In this document: in pieces, positions 1 through 7,941 of the stretch | How the letters are laid out: each line of letters begins with the position of its first letter | How positions within the stretch are numbered: position 1 is the first letter of the stretch | Origin: DATKMK01 sp035541895 | Lineage (GTDB): Bacteria; Desulfobacterota; Binatia; HRBIN30; JACQVA1 | Direction: 5' to 3' | Length of the DNA: 64,000 nucleotides | Assembly (NCBI GenBank): GCA_035541895.1 | Contig: DATKMK010000049.1 | Span: 1 to 64,000 of the forward strand | Program-made: the position numbers and the translations under genes | The notes under the pieces: generated by a model | Databases searched by the model: none | The model's input: the letters and a program-made list of their open reading frames with translations, nothing else | Told to the model about the DNA's origin: nothing

Positions 1-547
1 CGAGATGCCGGCGGAGATCGCGCCGGAGATCGGCGCGCGTGCGGATGTCGAGCGCGGAGAGCGGCTCGTCGAGCAGCAGCAGCCGCGGCCCAACCGCCAA
101 GGCGCGCGCCAGCGCGACGCGCTGCGCTTGCCCGCCCGACAACGCCGCCGGCTTGAGCGCGCTCTGTTGCGCGAGTCCGACTCGCTCGAGCCATTCGAAC
201 GCGCGACGCCGTGCCTCGCTTCGGCCCAGTCCGCCGCAGCGCAACCCGAACGCGACGTTGTCGAGCGCACTGAGATGGGGAAACAACAGGTAGTCCTGAA
301 ACACTACGCCGATGGGTCGGCGCTCCGGCGGAACGAAGGTGCGGGCAGCAACGTCTTCGAGGATCACGTCGCCGAGCACGACCCGCCCTTCGTCCAGCGG
401 GAGCAAGCCGGCGAGGGCGCGCAGCAGCGTCGTCTTCCCGGCGCCGTTCGGTCCGAGCACCGCGACCACCTCGCCGTCGCCGACCTGCACGTTGACGCGC
501 AGATCGAGCATGCCCAGCACAACGCGAACGGACGCGGCGAGGCTCAT
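1..547 (-). CDS. modC: Molybdate ABC transporter ATP-binding protein ModC (partial, 3' end outside window)
   Basis: Only the N-terminal ~182 residues are inside the window; the gene runs off the left edge. The reverse-strand translation has an ABC ATPase core in order: Walker A GPNGAGKTT, Q-loop VFQDYLLFPHL, signature LSGGQAQR and Walker B LLLLDEP. The ATG overlaps the TGA of modB (ATGA), so the two are translationally coupled. By family and context it energises molybdate or tungstate import with ModB and ModA. Whether a C-terminal Mop/TOBE domain exists cannot be seen; a stand-alone Mop protein is encoded upstream. Confidence 0.93.
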   Translation of the reverse strand, partial: MSLAASVRVVLGMLDLRVNVQVGDGEVVAVLGPNGAGKTTLLRALAGLLPLDEGRVVLGDVILEDVAARTFVPPERRPIGVVFQDYLLFPHLSALDNVAFGLRCGGLGRSEARRRAFEWLERVGLAQQSALKPAALSGGQAQRVALARALAVGPRLLLLDEPLSALDIRTRADLRRDLRRHL

Positions 548-1356
548 CCGACCCCGCGCCAGCGCTGGCGCAAGCCGACCAGCACCGCCAGCGAGAGCGC
601 GAGCAAGACGATGCTCAGGACGATCCCCGCCTCGGGGTTGGATTCGAGCGCGAGGTAAACGGCGAGCGGAATGGTTTGCGTGCGACCGGGGAAGTTGCCG
701 GCGAAGGTGATCGTGGCCCCAAACTCGCCGAGCGCGCGCGCCCAACACAGAACCGCTCCGGCGACCAAGGACGGCCGGATGAGCGGCAGCGTCACGCGGC
801 GAAACACCGTCCAGCGGCCGGCGCCCAACGTGCGCGCCGCATCCTCCAGCCGCCGATCCATCGAGCCCAACCCACCTTCGACCGTCAACACGAAGAACGG
901 CATGGCGACGAATGTCTCCGCCAGCACCGCCCCGGCGGTCGTGAACGGCAGCCGCACGCCGAACATCTGATCCAGCCACTGACCGACCAGCCCGCGCCGC
1001 CCGAAAGCGAGCAACAGCGCGACACCGCCGACAACCGGCGGCAGAACGATCGGCAGCGTGGTGACGGCGCGCAAGAGCGCGCGCCCGGGAAACGCCACGC
1101 GCGCCTGCAGCCACGCCAGCGGCAGGCCGAGCACGATCGCGCAGGCGGTGGCCGAGACCGAGCACACCAGCGACAGCCACAATGCGGTGCGGACGATCGG
1201 TGCGCTCAACGACTGCCAGACGTCGCCGCCGAGGGCCCGCCACAGCAAGCCAAGGAGCGGCAGGAGAAAGATCGCAGCGCCGGCGGCGGCAAACACGACC
1301 GCGGTCAGCGGGATCGGCTCACGTCGGCGCGGGCGCATCCGGAGATCAAGCCGCAC
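544..1356 (-). CDS. modB: Molybdate ABC transporter permease ModB
   Basis: A 270-residue membrane protein with about six hydrophobic helices, matching the usual length of ModB/CysT-type permeases. The cytoplasmic EAA loop is visible as EDAARTLGAGRWTVFRRV about two thirds along, the site that docks on the ATPase. It lies 40 bp after the Mop gene and overlaps modC by the ATGA stop/start. The first residues MRLDLRMRPRRR are basic; an in-frame Met at residue 7 is an alternative start. Selectivity for molybdate versus tungstate cannot be read from the sequence. Confidence 0.92.
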   Translation of the reverse strand: MRLDLRMRPRRREPIPLTAVVFAAAGAAIFLLPLLGLLWRALGGDVWQSLSAPIVRTALWLSLVCSVSATACAIVLGLPLAWLQARVAFPGRALLRAVTTLPIVLPPVVGGVALLLAFGRRGLVGQWLDQMFGVRLPFTTAGAVLAETFVAMPFFVLTVEGGLGSMDRRLEDAARTLGAGRWTVFRRVTLPLIRPSLVAGAVLCWARALGEFGATITFAGNFPGRTQTIPLAVYLALESNPEAGIVLSIVLLALSLAVLVGLRQRWRGVG

Positions 1357-1396
1357 GGCGCGTGCGCGCGAGTTGCGCGGGTGCGCGCGCCGAACG

Positions 1397-1600
1397 TTAC
1401 TTGCCGATCATCACCTCGGTCGACTTGATGATGGCGACGACTTCGTCACCGACTTTGAGGCCGAGCCGTTCGGCCGAGCCGCGTGTGATCGCCGAGACCA
1501 ACTCGTTGGCACCAACCTGGACGTGCACTTCGGCCATCACGGTGCCGAGGGTCACTTTGGTGACTTTTCCCTTGAGTTGATTGCGGGCACTCAATTCCAT
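1397..1600 (-). CDS. mop: Mop-domain molybdate-binding protein (molbindin-like)
   Basis: A 67-residue protein consisting of one complete Mop/TOBE domain: it begins MELSARNQLKGKV, continues with VHVQVGANELVSAITRGSAERLGLKVGDEV and ends near VIKST-type sequence. Family members oligomerise and bind molybdate or tungstate oxyanions as a cytoplasmic store or sensor. A good ribosome site (AAGGAG, about 6 nt before the ATG) supports the start. It sits between the SUOX-like gene and modB in the molybdate operon, which fits an oxyanion-buffering role. Confidence 0.9.
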   Translation of the reverse strand: MELSARNQLKGKVTKVTLGTVMAEVHVQVGANELVSAITRGSAERLGLKVGDEVVAIIKSTEVMIGK

Positions 1601-1693
1601 ATCGCGCTCCTTTGTCGCCGATCTCTAGCCTGGCAGGACATCGAAAGCCACTACCCCTCGGGCGCCTCGCCGAGGTTGTGTTGGTCCTTCAAC

Positions 1694-2185
1694 TCAGGGT
1701 CGCAATTCGTGAACTCCGATTTTCACGACCTGTCGAACCCATCGTGCCGCGCGCTTGTCGCCGGGCACGACCACGCGAAACGGCCCGATGTGCTCATCAA
1801 GCGGCATTCCGTCCAGCTTGAACGCGACGAGCGCCGCCGTGTTGCCGATCCCAGGGTCCAGCTCCCCAACACTGAAGGCCACGCGATACCCGTCAGCGGC
1901 CTCAACCTCGATGGCGGTTGCGAGCGCTGTACCGCGGAGCGCCTTGCCAGACGGTACGCCGGCTTTTGAGAGGAGCACGGAAAGAGCCACACCTCGATAG
2001 CGCTGCGACTTCGCACTGTGCGGATCGACTGCGCGGATCTCGCTCGCACCCAGCCTCTCAAGGTCCGCGACGCTATAGCGCAGTATCTCGCCGCTAGCGC
2101 TGACGACGTCGATCGTCGCGCTGTCGGCTGCATCAACGGCGGCGGCGCGCCATATCAGCGCCAAGCCGAGAACAAGGCGCTTCAT
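1694..2185 (-). CDS. Small exported molybdopterin-oxidoreductase-fold protein without cysteine
   Basis: 163 residues from the ATG at 2185, chosen because MKRLVLGLALIWRAAAVDAA is a clean signal peptide; a longer reading adds nine unlikely residues. The mature part resembles small SUOX-fold (PF00174-like) proteins: VDVVSASGEI-type strand, YRGVALSVLLSKAG, ADGYRVAFSVGELDP and GPFRVVVPGDKRAARWVRQVVKI. Full sulfite-oxidase-type enzymes bind the Mo cofactor through a Cys; this protein has no Cys at all, so redox catalysis by the usual mechanism is unlikely. Its place between modA and mop suggests a periplasmic role in molybdate or cofactor handling, which is inference. Confidence 0.7.
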   Translation of the reverse strand: MKRLVLGLALIWRAAAVDAADSATIDVVSASGEILRYSVADLERLGASEIRAVDPHSAKSQRYRGVALSVLLSKAGVPSGKALRGTALATAIEVEAADGYRVAFSVGELDPGIGNTAALVAFKLDGMPLDEHIGPFRVVVPGDKRAARWVRQVVKIGVHELRP

Positions 2186-2242
2186 CACAGTCGAGCCCGG
2201 CGAAAACGCCAAACGGTTATCCGCCCTCGCGCGTTGGCGAGA

Positions 2243-3004
2243 TCATGGCGGAAGGAATCCGAAGCTCGCGAGTATTCGCTGCCCGTCCGGTGACAGAACA
2301 AAATCGATCACCGCGGCGGCGGTTGCGGCGCTCGGTGCGTTCTTCACCGCCGCGATTGGATAGCGGGCGATCACGTTGAGCGATTCGGGAATGTCGACGC
2401 CCGTGACCTTGGTGCCGGCGGCACGCACGTCGGTCACGTACACTATACCGGCGTCCGCCTCGCCCAAGGAAACCTTCGTCAGAACCGCCTTGACATCCAA
2501 CTCCTGGCTGGCGGCGGGCGGCGTGACGCCCGCTTTGCTGAAGGCCTCGGCTGCGTACCGCCCGCACGGAACCGTCGGGCCGCACAGGGCAATGGTGAGA
2601 CCGGGTTTCGTCAGGTCGCCGAGGGCCTCGATGCGTTTCGGATTGCCCGCAGGCACGGCGATCTGCAACTGGTTGCGCGCGAAGGGTCGGGCCGCGCCGG
2701 CGAGGGCGCCGCTGTCCGCTAACTTCTTCATGTTCGCCTCGTCGGCCGAGGCGAATACGTCGGCCGGCGCACCCTGCTGAATCTGCTGCACCAGGGTGGG
2801 CGAGCCGCCGAAGTTGAACTGCACCTTGAGGTCGGGATGAGACTTCTCAAACTCCGCGCCGAGCGCTTGGAACGCTCCCGTCAGCGAGGCGGCGGCGAAG
2901 ACCACCACCGTGCCGCTTGATGCCGGCGTTGCTTGCGAATGAACGGGAGCGGCCAATGCGGCCTGGAGGGCCAGCCCAGCCCCAATGAATGCACGGCGTG
3001 TCAT
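2243..3004 (-). CDS. modA: Molybdate-binding periplasmic protein ModA
   Basis: 253 residues from the ATG at 3004, preceded by GGAG. The start is preferred over a longer reading at 3055, which would overlap the porin gene. The N-terminus MTRRAFIGAGLALQ has a twin-arginine-like RR-x-F before a hydrophobic stretch, so Tat export is possible. Type II binding-protein features follow: VVVFAAASLTGAF, FNFGGSPTLVQQIQQGAPADVFASAD, and GEADAGIVYVTDVRAAG near the C-terminus. These are typical of ModA, which delivers oxyanion to ModBC. It follows the porin gene by 31 bp. Confidence 0.93.
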   Translation of the reverse strand: MTRRAFIGAGLALQAALAAPVHSQATPASSGTVVVFAAASLTGAFQALGAEFEKSHPDLKVQFNFGGSPTLVQQIQQGAPADVFASADEANMKKLADSGALAGAARPFARNQLQIAVPAGNPKRIEALGDLTKPGLTIALCGPTVPCGRYAAEAFSKAGVTPPAASQELDVKAVLTKVSLGEADAGIVYVTDVRAAGTKVTGVDIPESLNVIARYPIAAVKNAPSAATAAAVIDFVLSPDGQRILASFGFLPP

Positions 3005-3035
3005 GATGTCGTCTCCGTGGTCTCGGACGTAGCGG

Positions 3036-4463
3036 CTAGAACTTGAGCTGCGCATCGAGCTGCATGCGCACCAAAGTCGGGTTGCCGGTCAATGCAGCGT
3101 TGGAAATTTTCCGGTCGAGGACGTTCTCGATGTACGCCTTGGCGGTGAGCTGAAGATTGGGCAACAGGACGTAGTCGATGCGCGGAATGTGCGCCATCAA
3201 ATTGGTTCCGCCCTTTTGCGTCGGACGCGAGCTACCGGGCTTCGCCGGCGCCGTCGAGAACTCGTTGATGTCGCTGAAGCTGAAGATCGACAGCACGGCG
3301 TCCTTCTCGACCCACGCGTAGGTGTAGGACAGGCTCCAATCGCCCTGGTTCTTGAGCGTGTCGCGGTACCAATCCTTGCCCGCCTTTCCGAGTCCTACGC
3401 CGACATAGAGCCCGGTGTTGTGACTGTCGGCGAGCGTATTGTACGCCACGTCGCCGAACAGCCCCGCCGGCACGCCGAGTCCGAAGGGATCGGCGAAGTT
3501 CAACTCGGTGGAGCCGTTGACGATGTTGAATCCTTCCGCGTAGCCGATGATCTTGCGGTTGCCTTTGCTGTCCTTCGCGGACAGCAGGACGGTGTTGCTG
3601 TTTGCCAGCGAAGTGTTTTGACTCGCATTGGTGCTGTACGGATCGCTGGTGCCGGAGAAGGGGCTGAGATACTTGATCGCCACGCTGTCGAGATCTTCGT
3701 AGTGATAGTCGGCGAACGCGACGGTCCATTTCGTGCGCTCGCTGAAGGCGGTGTCGGCGACGACCTGTCCGCCGAACATCCACGGGTCGCTGGCGTTGGC
3801 GATCTCGTCCACCACCCATTGAAAGATGTTGAGCTTGAGCCCGCGCACAAAGTTCTCGCGCTGATCGACCAGGTTGACGGTTTCGCTGGCGCCTTCAGGA
3901 GAGACGTCGTCGTCCCACACCAGTTCGGAGGGCCGATAGCTGGTCACGCCGAATTTGCCGCCGGTGATGGTGATCCAGCCCGGTTGAATGCCGAGGCTCT
4001 TTCCCGGCTTGAGCGTCAGATAGGCCCAGTCCAGATTGATCGACTTGCGCGAGAAGGTGTTGCCGAGCGTCTGGTTGGTCGAGATTGGATCGTTGGAGTC
4101 GCCGGTCGCCAGGCGGACTGCACCTGCAAGTTCGTCGCTTGGGGTGATGGTCAGCCCGATGCGCGCCCGGGTGCGGAAGCGGTTTCGCGCATTCAGGTCC
4201 TGTTGATAGAAGCCCTCGTCGCGGACGCGGATGTCGCCGAACGGCGTGATCGCCTCCAGCCACTTCGGCAATTTCGCCGCGATTGCGTCACGTCTGGATT
4301 CCTCCGCGGCCGTTTTCTGCTTCTCCTCTTCGCGGGCCTGCTTCAACTCCTCTTCGGTGATCAGTCCTTTCTGTAGCAGAATGTCGCCGAGGTCCTTTGC
4401 CATCCCAACGTTCGCCCACAGTGTCGCCGCGAGCCCCGCCGCGACCAGCGCCCTGGATTTCAT
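3036..4463 (-). CDS. Putative outer-membrane porin of the molybdate operon
   Basis: 475 residues with signal peptide 1-22, a short charged helical or coiled-coil stretch (DLGDILLQKGLITEEELKQAREEEKQ) and a long region of alternating strands ending in LDAQLKF; a terminal Phe is the usual outer-membrane barrel signal. The layout resembles the Porin_5-type putative porins. Its ATG overlaps the TetR stop (ATGA), and modA begins 31 bp downstream, so it is cotranscribed with the transporter. It probably carries the oxyanion or its complex across the outer membrane; substrate is inference. Confidence 0.75.
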   Translation of the reverse strand: MKSRALVAAGLAATLWANVGMAKDLGDILLQKGLITEEELKQAREEEKQKTAAEESRRDAIAAKLPKWLEAITPFGDIRVRDEGFYQQDLNARNRFRTRARIGLTITPSDELAGAVRLATGDSNDPISTNQTLGNTFSRKSINLDWAYLTLKPGKSLGIQPGWITITGGKFGVTSYRPSELVWDDDVSPEGASETVNLVDQRENFVRGLKLNIFQWVVDEIANASDPWMFGGQVVADTAFSERTKWTVAFADYHYEDLDSVAIKYLSPFSGTSDPYSTNASQNTSLANSNTVLLSAKDSKGNRKIIGYAEGFNIVNGSTELNFADPFGLGVPAGLFGDVAYNTLADSHNTGLYVGVGLGKAGKDWYRDTLKNQGDWSLSYTYAWVEKDAVLSIFSFSDINEFSTAPAKPGSSRPTQKGGTNLMAHIPRIDYVLLPNLQLTAKAYIENVLDRKISNAALTGNPTLVRMQLDAQLKF

Positions 4464-5176
4464 ATCCGTCCCCCCTTTTGTAGCGCGGTTGTCCCCATCG
4501 AGTTGTGCGGTAGCGCGCGTGGCAACTCACCGATCCGCAGGGCGCGTCGCACGATCTCAGCAACGTGATTCTTGATCTGATGTTCGAAGGCGCGGTCGTC
4601 GCCCCGAGTCGATGGAATTGGACTCATGGTGTCCCCAACGGCGAGGAGGAACACCACCACGCCGACGATACTGAGGACCAACGCGACCGGATCGACCGGT
4701 GCGCGGAGGCGGTGACCCTGACACCACGCGACGAGCGAGGCGATCAGGTTCAATGGTCGCTCGGCGTCGACAAAACGGGATCGTAGATCGGGAGCGTCGC
4801 CCAGTGTTCGCCAGAGGAGCACCTTCGTCCGCTCGGGATACTCGGCGACCAGGTCGACAAATGCGTCGAGGAGGTGCCGCAGTTGCACAGCCGGCGGCTG
4901 ATCGGCGTCGACAGTAGCCCGAATCCAGCGCTCGATCTCGTCAGCTTGTGGATTCCAAACCGCGCTGCAGAGATCCGCTTTGCTGGAGAAATAGTGGAAC
5001 AGCGACGCCTTTTGTATCCCGACAGTCTCGGCAATCCGGTGCATGCGCAGGCCGTAGTAGCCGTGCTCGGCAAGCGCGGCCTCCACGACTGCCAAGATGC
5101 GTTCGCGGGTTCGGTGTTCCACGGGGATCTGCATGGCGGCGCTGTGGGAACACTCCTCGACCGCGGAGTCAGACAT
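4460..5176 (-). CDS. TetR-family transcriptional regulator
   Basis: 238 residues from the ATG at 5176, which overlaps the last 8 bases of the upstream regulator gene (ATGTCTGA). The N-terminal HTH spans about residues 24-66, with RMHRIAETVGIQKASLFHYF giving the TetR recognition helix. The C-terminal part is helical with a hydrophobic stretch near 165-180 (VLSIVGVVVFLLAVG) as part of the ligand/dimer domain. The stop overlaps the porin start. It may repress this operon or answer a separate ligand; the effector is unknown. A reading extended to 5473 is rejected because it copies the antisense of the upstream gene. Confidence 0.85.
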   Translation of the reverse strand: MSDSAVEECSHSAAMQIPVEHRTRERILAVVEAALAEHGYYGLRMHRIAETVGIQKASLFHYFSSKADLCSAVWNPQADEIERWIRATVDADQPPAVQLRHLLDAFVDLVAEYPERTKVLLWRTLGDAPDLRSRFVDAERPLNLIASLVAWCQGHRLRAPVDPVALVLSIVGVVVFLLAVGDTMSPIPSTRGDDRAFEHQIKNHVAEIVRRALRIGELPRALPHNSMGTTALQKGGRI

Positions 5177-6236
5177 GAGTTTGCTCGCCGGTCTGTTTGG
5201 CGCCATAGCCCGGCAGCGCCGCCATGGCCGCTTGAAATGAGTGCGAACGCACTGCGTTGAACAGTGCTTGAATGCGGGGATCGTCCTGGCGATCGCTGCG
5301 ATAGCAGAGGTCGTAGTCTTCCTCGCGCGCCGCGAGAAAATCGAGTCCGGCCTCGGCGGCGCACAGCCGCACACACACGCCGGCCTGCGCCCAGCCGCTA
5401 CGAATGGTTTCGACGACCGCCTGATGGTCGGACGCGACGTGGTTGAACCGAGGCGCCGCGTGGCGACGACCACGGAACAAGTCGTCGAGACAGTGGCGCG
5501 CCCCGGAGCCGGGTTGGCGCGCGACCCAACGCAGCTTGCCCGATACGGCTTCCTTGATGGTGCGGATGTGCAGGTCGGGAGCGAGCGCCAGTCCTTCTTG
5601 CCAGCGGGCCACCCGGAGCAGGGTGTAGCCCGACCCCGCGAGCTCGCGCACCGCCCGCCGGTTGCCGGCTGGTGCGGTGCGATCCTGCAGGTGCACGCCG
5701 GCCACGTGAACCAGATCCTGCCGCAGGAGATCCAACGCGTGACGGCTCGGACGGATCAGCGGCAGCAGTTCGATGCCACTCGACCGCATCACCTCGGCAC
5801 GCAGCAAGCCGATCGCCGGGTCGCACCCCGCGACGATGAGTGTGCGCGCGGGATCCGCGCGGTGGTTCAGTTCCACGTGCCCGGCGCGCAGCACGCCGTC
5901 GGGCGGCAGCAGCCCGGCGGCGGTGCGCTCGGCGGGGTAGAGCAGCGTGCGCGTGCCGATCGTTGCGCGCCACAACTGACTCGCATCGTTGTGGGGCTGC
6001 CACGCCCATTGTGGCTCGGCCTTCGCGCCGTCCGGGTGATGGAGGCTGAAGAGATCTTCGACGCGGCACTCGAACGCCGCCGCCAACGCCAGCGCGGCGG
6101 TGGTCGCCGGCGCGACGCGCGCGATTTCGATTGCGCTCACCGCCGTGCGAGACAAACCGCTGCGCCGCGCCAATTCCTGCTGTGACCAGCCGCGAGCGAT
6201 TCGCCGTTCAGCCACCCGGTTGCGCAGCGCCGACAT
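5169..6236 (-). CDS. XRE-type HTH regulator fused to a periplasmic-binding-like sensor domain
   Basis: 355 residues. Residues 2-60 are a Cro/CI HTH (RGWSQQELARRSGLSRTAVSAIE); the remainder resembles the cytoplasmic substrate-binding (PBP-like) domain found in one-component regulators of molybdate/tungstate transport, with LIVAGCDPAIGLLRAEV and later SDHQAVVETIRSGWAQAGVCVR and LDFLAAREEDYDLCYRSD. It is first in the operon and probably senses the transported oxyanion or its cofactor. The ATG at 6236 sits only 6 nt after a plausible -10 box, suggesting a leaderless message and autoregulation. Confidence 0.85.
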   Translation of the reverse strand: MSALRNRVAERRIARGWSQQELARRSGLSRTAVSAIEIARVAPATTAALALAAAFECRVEDLFSLHHPDGAKAEPQWAWQPHNDASQLWRATIGTRTLLYPAERTAAGLLPPDGVLRAGHVELNHRADPARTLIVAGCDPAIGLLRAEVMRSSGIELLPLIRPSRHALDLLRQDLVHVAGVHLQDRTAPAGNRRAVRELAGSGYTLLRVARWQEGLALAPDLHIRTIKEAVSGKLRWVARQPGSGARHCLDDLFRGRRHAAPRFNHVASDHQAVVETIRSGWAQAGVCVRLCAAEAGLDFLAAREEDYDLCYRSDRQDDPRIQALFNAVRSHSFQAAMAALPGYGAKQTGEQTHV

Positions 6237-6272
6237 GATCGTGTCATACTCGATATGATCATATCATTTCAA
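6234..6272 (-). promoter_or_regulatory. Probable autoregulated promoter with tandem operators for the mod operon
   Basis: On the minus strand TTGAAA (6272-6267) and TATGAC (6248-6243) are separated by 18 bp. Between them lies the 14-bp perfect palindrome GATATGATCATATC (6252-6265). The motif ATGATCATATCAT (6255-6267) is repeated with two changes as ATGATCGTGTCAT (6235-6247), exactly 20 bp apart. This fits a dimeric regulator binding two sites on one face of DNA and covering the promoter and start codon. Assignment to the XRE-PBP protein is inference. Confidence 0.6.
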
Positions 6273-6323
6273 GCGAACACCCGCTGTCGGCGGTCGCTCC
6301 TCGAGTTGATCTGCGTCAGGGTC

Positions 6324-7133
6324 TTATTTGCCGGTCCAGATCGGTTTGCGCTTGTCGACAAACGCACGCTGGGCTTCGCGGGCGTCGTCGGTGCGCCGCA
6401 ACGGGCGGCCGATCTCTTCTTGGCGGCGATAGGCGTCGGCGAGCGGCAGGTGCAGGATCTCGCGCACGCCGCGGCGGGTCTCGCGGACGGCGAGCGGCGC
6501 GTTACTCGCGATTCGATCGGCGGTGGCCAGCGCGATGGGCAGCAGCGCGGCCGGTTCGACGATTTGATTGATCAAGCCGATGGCGAGCGCCCGCTCGGCG
6601 CTGATCGGTTGTGCGGTGAGCAGCAGGTCGTGCGCGTGTACCCAAGGAATCTGTCGCGGGAGCAGGACGGTGGCGTTGCCGGTGGGATACAGCCCCAGCG
6701 CGACTTCTTCGAGCGCAAACGTAGCGTGCCGCACCGCGTAGCGGATTTCCGAGGCCAGCATCAGATCGAACCCGCCGGCGCGGGCGTGGCCGTTGATCGC
6801 GCAGACCAACGGCGTTTGCAGGTCGAAACCCGCGAGCAATGCGGTCGCCACGCTACGCAAGCCTTCGAACGTGTCATCATCAACGCGCTCGCCGCGCGCC
6901 AGGCGTTGCGCGGCGGGAATCGTTGTCGTCATGTCCATCCCGGAGCAGAACACCCGGTCGCCAGCCCCGGTGAGAACCGTGCAGCGGATCTCGGCGTCAT
7001 CGGCGATGCGACGCCAGGCGTCCGCGAGCTGCCGCAGGGTAGGCGGATCGAGCGAGTTGGCGCGCGCCGGGCGGTCGACGGTCACCAGCGCGACGTGTGG
7101 ATGTTCCGCCGGCAAATCGAAGCGAATGCTCAT
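6324..7133 (-). CDS. Enoyl-CoA hydratase/isomerase (crotonase) family protein
   Basis: 269 residues, normal crotonase length. The CoA/oxyanion motifs are FCSGMDM near residue 62 and NGHARAGGFDLMLASE near 113. One acidic residue of the catalytic pair is retained in FALEEVALGLYP; the first is Asp in GGFDL rather than the usual Glu, so reaction type (hydratase, isomerase or other) is uncertain. The C-terminal helix with EAQRAFVDKRKPIWTGK matches the family. It follows the nitroreductase gene by 22 bp on the same strand and probably shares its transcript. Confidence 0.88.
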   Translation of the reverse strand: MSIRFDLPAEHPHVALVTVDRPARANSLDPPTLRQLADAWRRIADDAEIRCTVLTGAGDRVFCSGMDMTTTIPAAQRLARGERVDDDTFEGLRSVATALLAGFDLQTPLVCAINGHARAGGFDLMLASEIRYAVRHATFALEEVALGLYPTGNATVLLPRQIPWVHAHDLLLTAQPISAERALAIGLINQIVEPAALLPIALATADRIASNAPLAVRETRRGVREILHLPLADAYRRQEEIGRPLRRTDDAREAQRAFVDKRKPIWTGK

Positions 7134-7155
7134 CGGTGGGTGTCTCGCTGAGGAT

Positions 7156-7809
7156 TTACAGGCGATTGCCCCATCTGTTCCAGTGAACGTGCTCGCGCGC
7201 CGGCAGTCGCTTCGCCGGTTTGAAATCCGCGCCGGTGAAGTACGCGACGGGGAGCAAGGCGGTTTGGGTTACGGATTCAGGGACGCCGAGGATCTGTGCG
7301 GCCTCCGACTCATACATGAGATGGAGGGTGGTCCAGGCCGAACCGAGTCCGCGCGCGCGCAGCGCCAGCATCAACGACCACACCGCCGGCAAGATCGATC
7401 CGTAGATAGACGCCTGCGCCAACACGCCGGCGTTCTCGACGCGACCTTCGATGCACGGCACGACCATCAGCGGCACCTCGTGCAGACGGTCCGCCAGATA
7501 CGTCGCCGAATCGACAATGCGCAAGGTCTGTTCGCGGCGGGGATCGCCTTCCTGAAGCTGTGGCGAGCTGGCGGACAACTGACGGTACCCGTCGAACGCG
7601 CGACGGTACAGATCCGCAAGCCCGGTCCGCTTGGCTGGGTCGGTCACGATCATGAAATGCCAGCCCTGTGAGTTGGATCCGGTCGGCGCTTGCAGCGCGA
7701 TCTCGATGCAGCGCTGCAGCGTGGCGGTGTCGATCGGTCGACTGAGGTCAAGCCGTTTACGAACCGAGCGCGTAGTGGTGAGCAGATGATCGACGGTGGC
7801 GATGTCCAC
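7156..7809 (-). CDS. Nitroreductase-family FMN oxidoreductase
   Basis: 217 residues starting at GTG 7809, supported by AAGGAGG 5-6 nt upstream. FMN-binding landmarks are TTTRSVRKRLD near the N-terminus, ALQAPTGSNSQGWHFMIV, and LRARGLGSAWTTLHL with ILGVPESVTQTALLPVAYF in the second half. The domain reduces nitro compounds, quinones or enones with NAD(P)H. It lies upstream of the crotonase in the same direction, so both may serve one catabolic function, but no substrate can be inferred. Confidence 0.88.
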   Translation of the reverse strand: MDIATVDHLLTTTRSVRKRLDLSRPIDTATLQRCIEIALQAPTGSNSQGWHFMIVTDPAKRTGLADLYRRAFDGYRQLSASSPQLQEGDPRREQTLRIVDSATYLADRLHEVPLMVVPCIEGRVENAGVLAQASIYGSILPAVWSLMLALRARGLGSAWTTLHLMYESEAAQILGVPESVTQTALLPVAYFTGADFKPAKRLPAREHVHWNRWGNRL

Positions 7810-7941
7810 GAATCCCTCCTTTTGAAAGCAGCGGTCGAATCCGGCGACTACAGCACAAGCACAAACTCGGTGCGAGGGGGAAAGAGCGGCCAGTCAACAC
7901 ACGGAGAACGTTCCGGCGCGACGGTTGGGCCGTCGCGATGC

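Noticed and set aside
5177..5473. Extended N-terminus for the TetR regulator
   Set aside because: The extension is antisense to the upstream regulator gene and lacks TetR features; the ATG at 5176 fits the overlap and the HTH position.
6235..6267. ModE-type operator
   Set aside because: The half-sites do not match the known ModE consensus as I recall it, and no ModE gene is present; the local XRE-PBP regulator is the better candidate.
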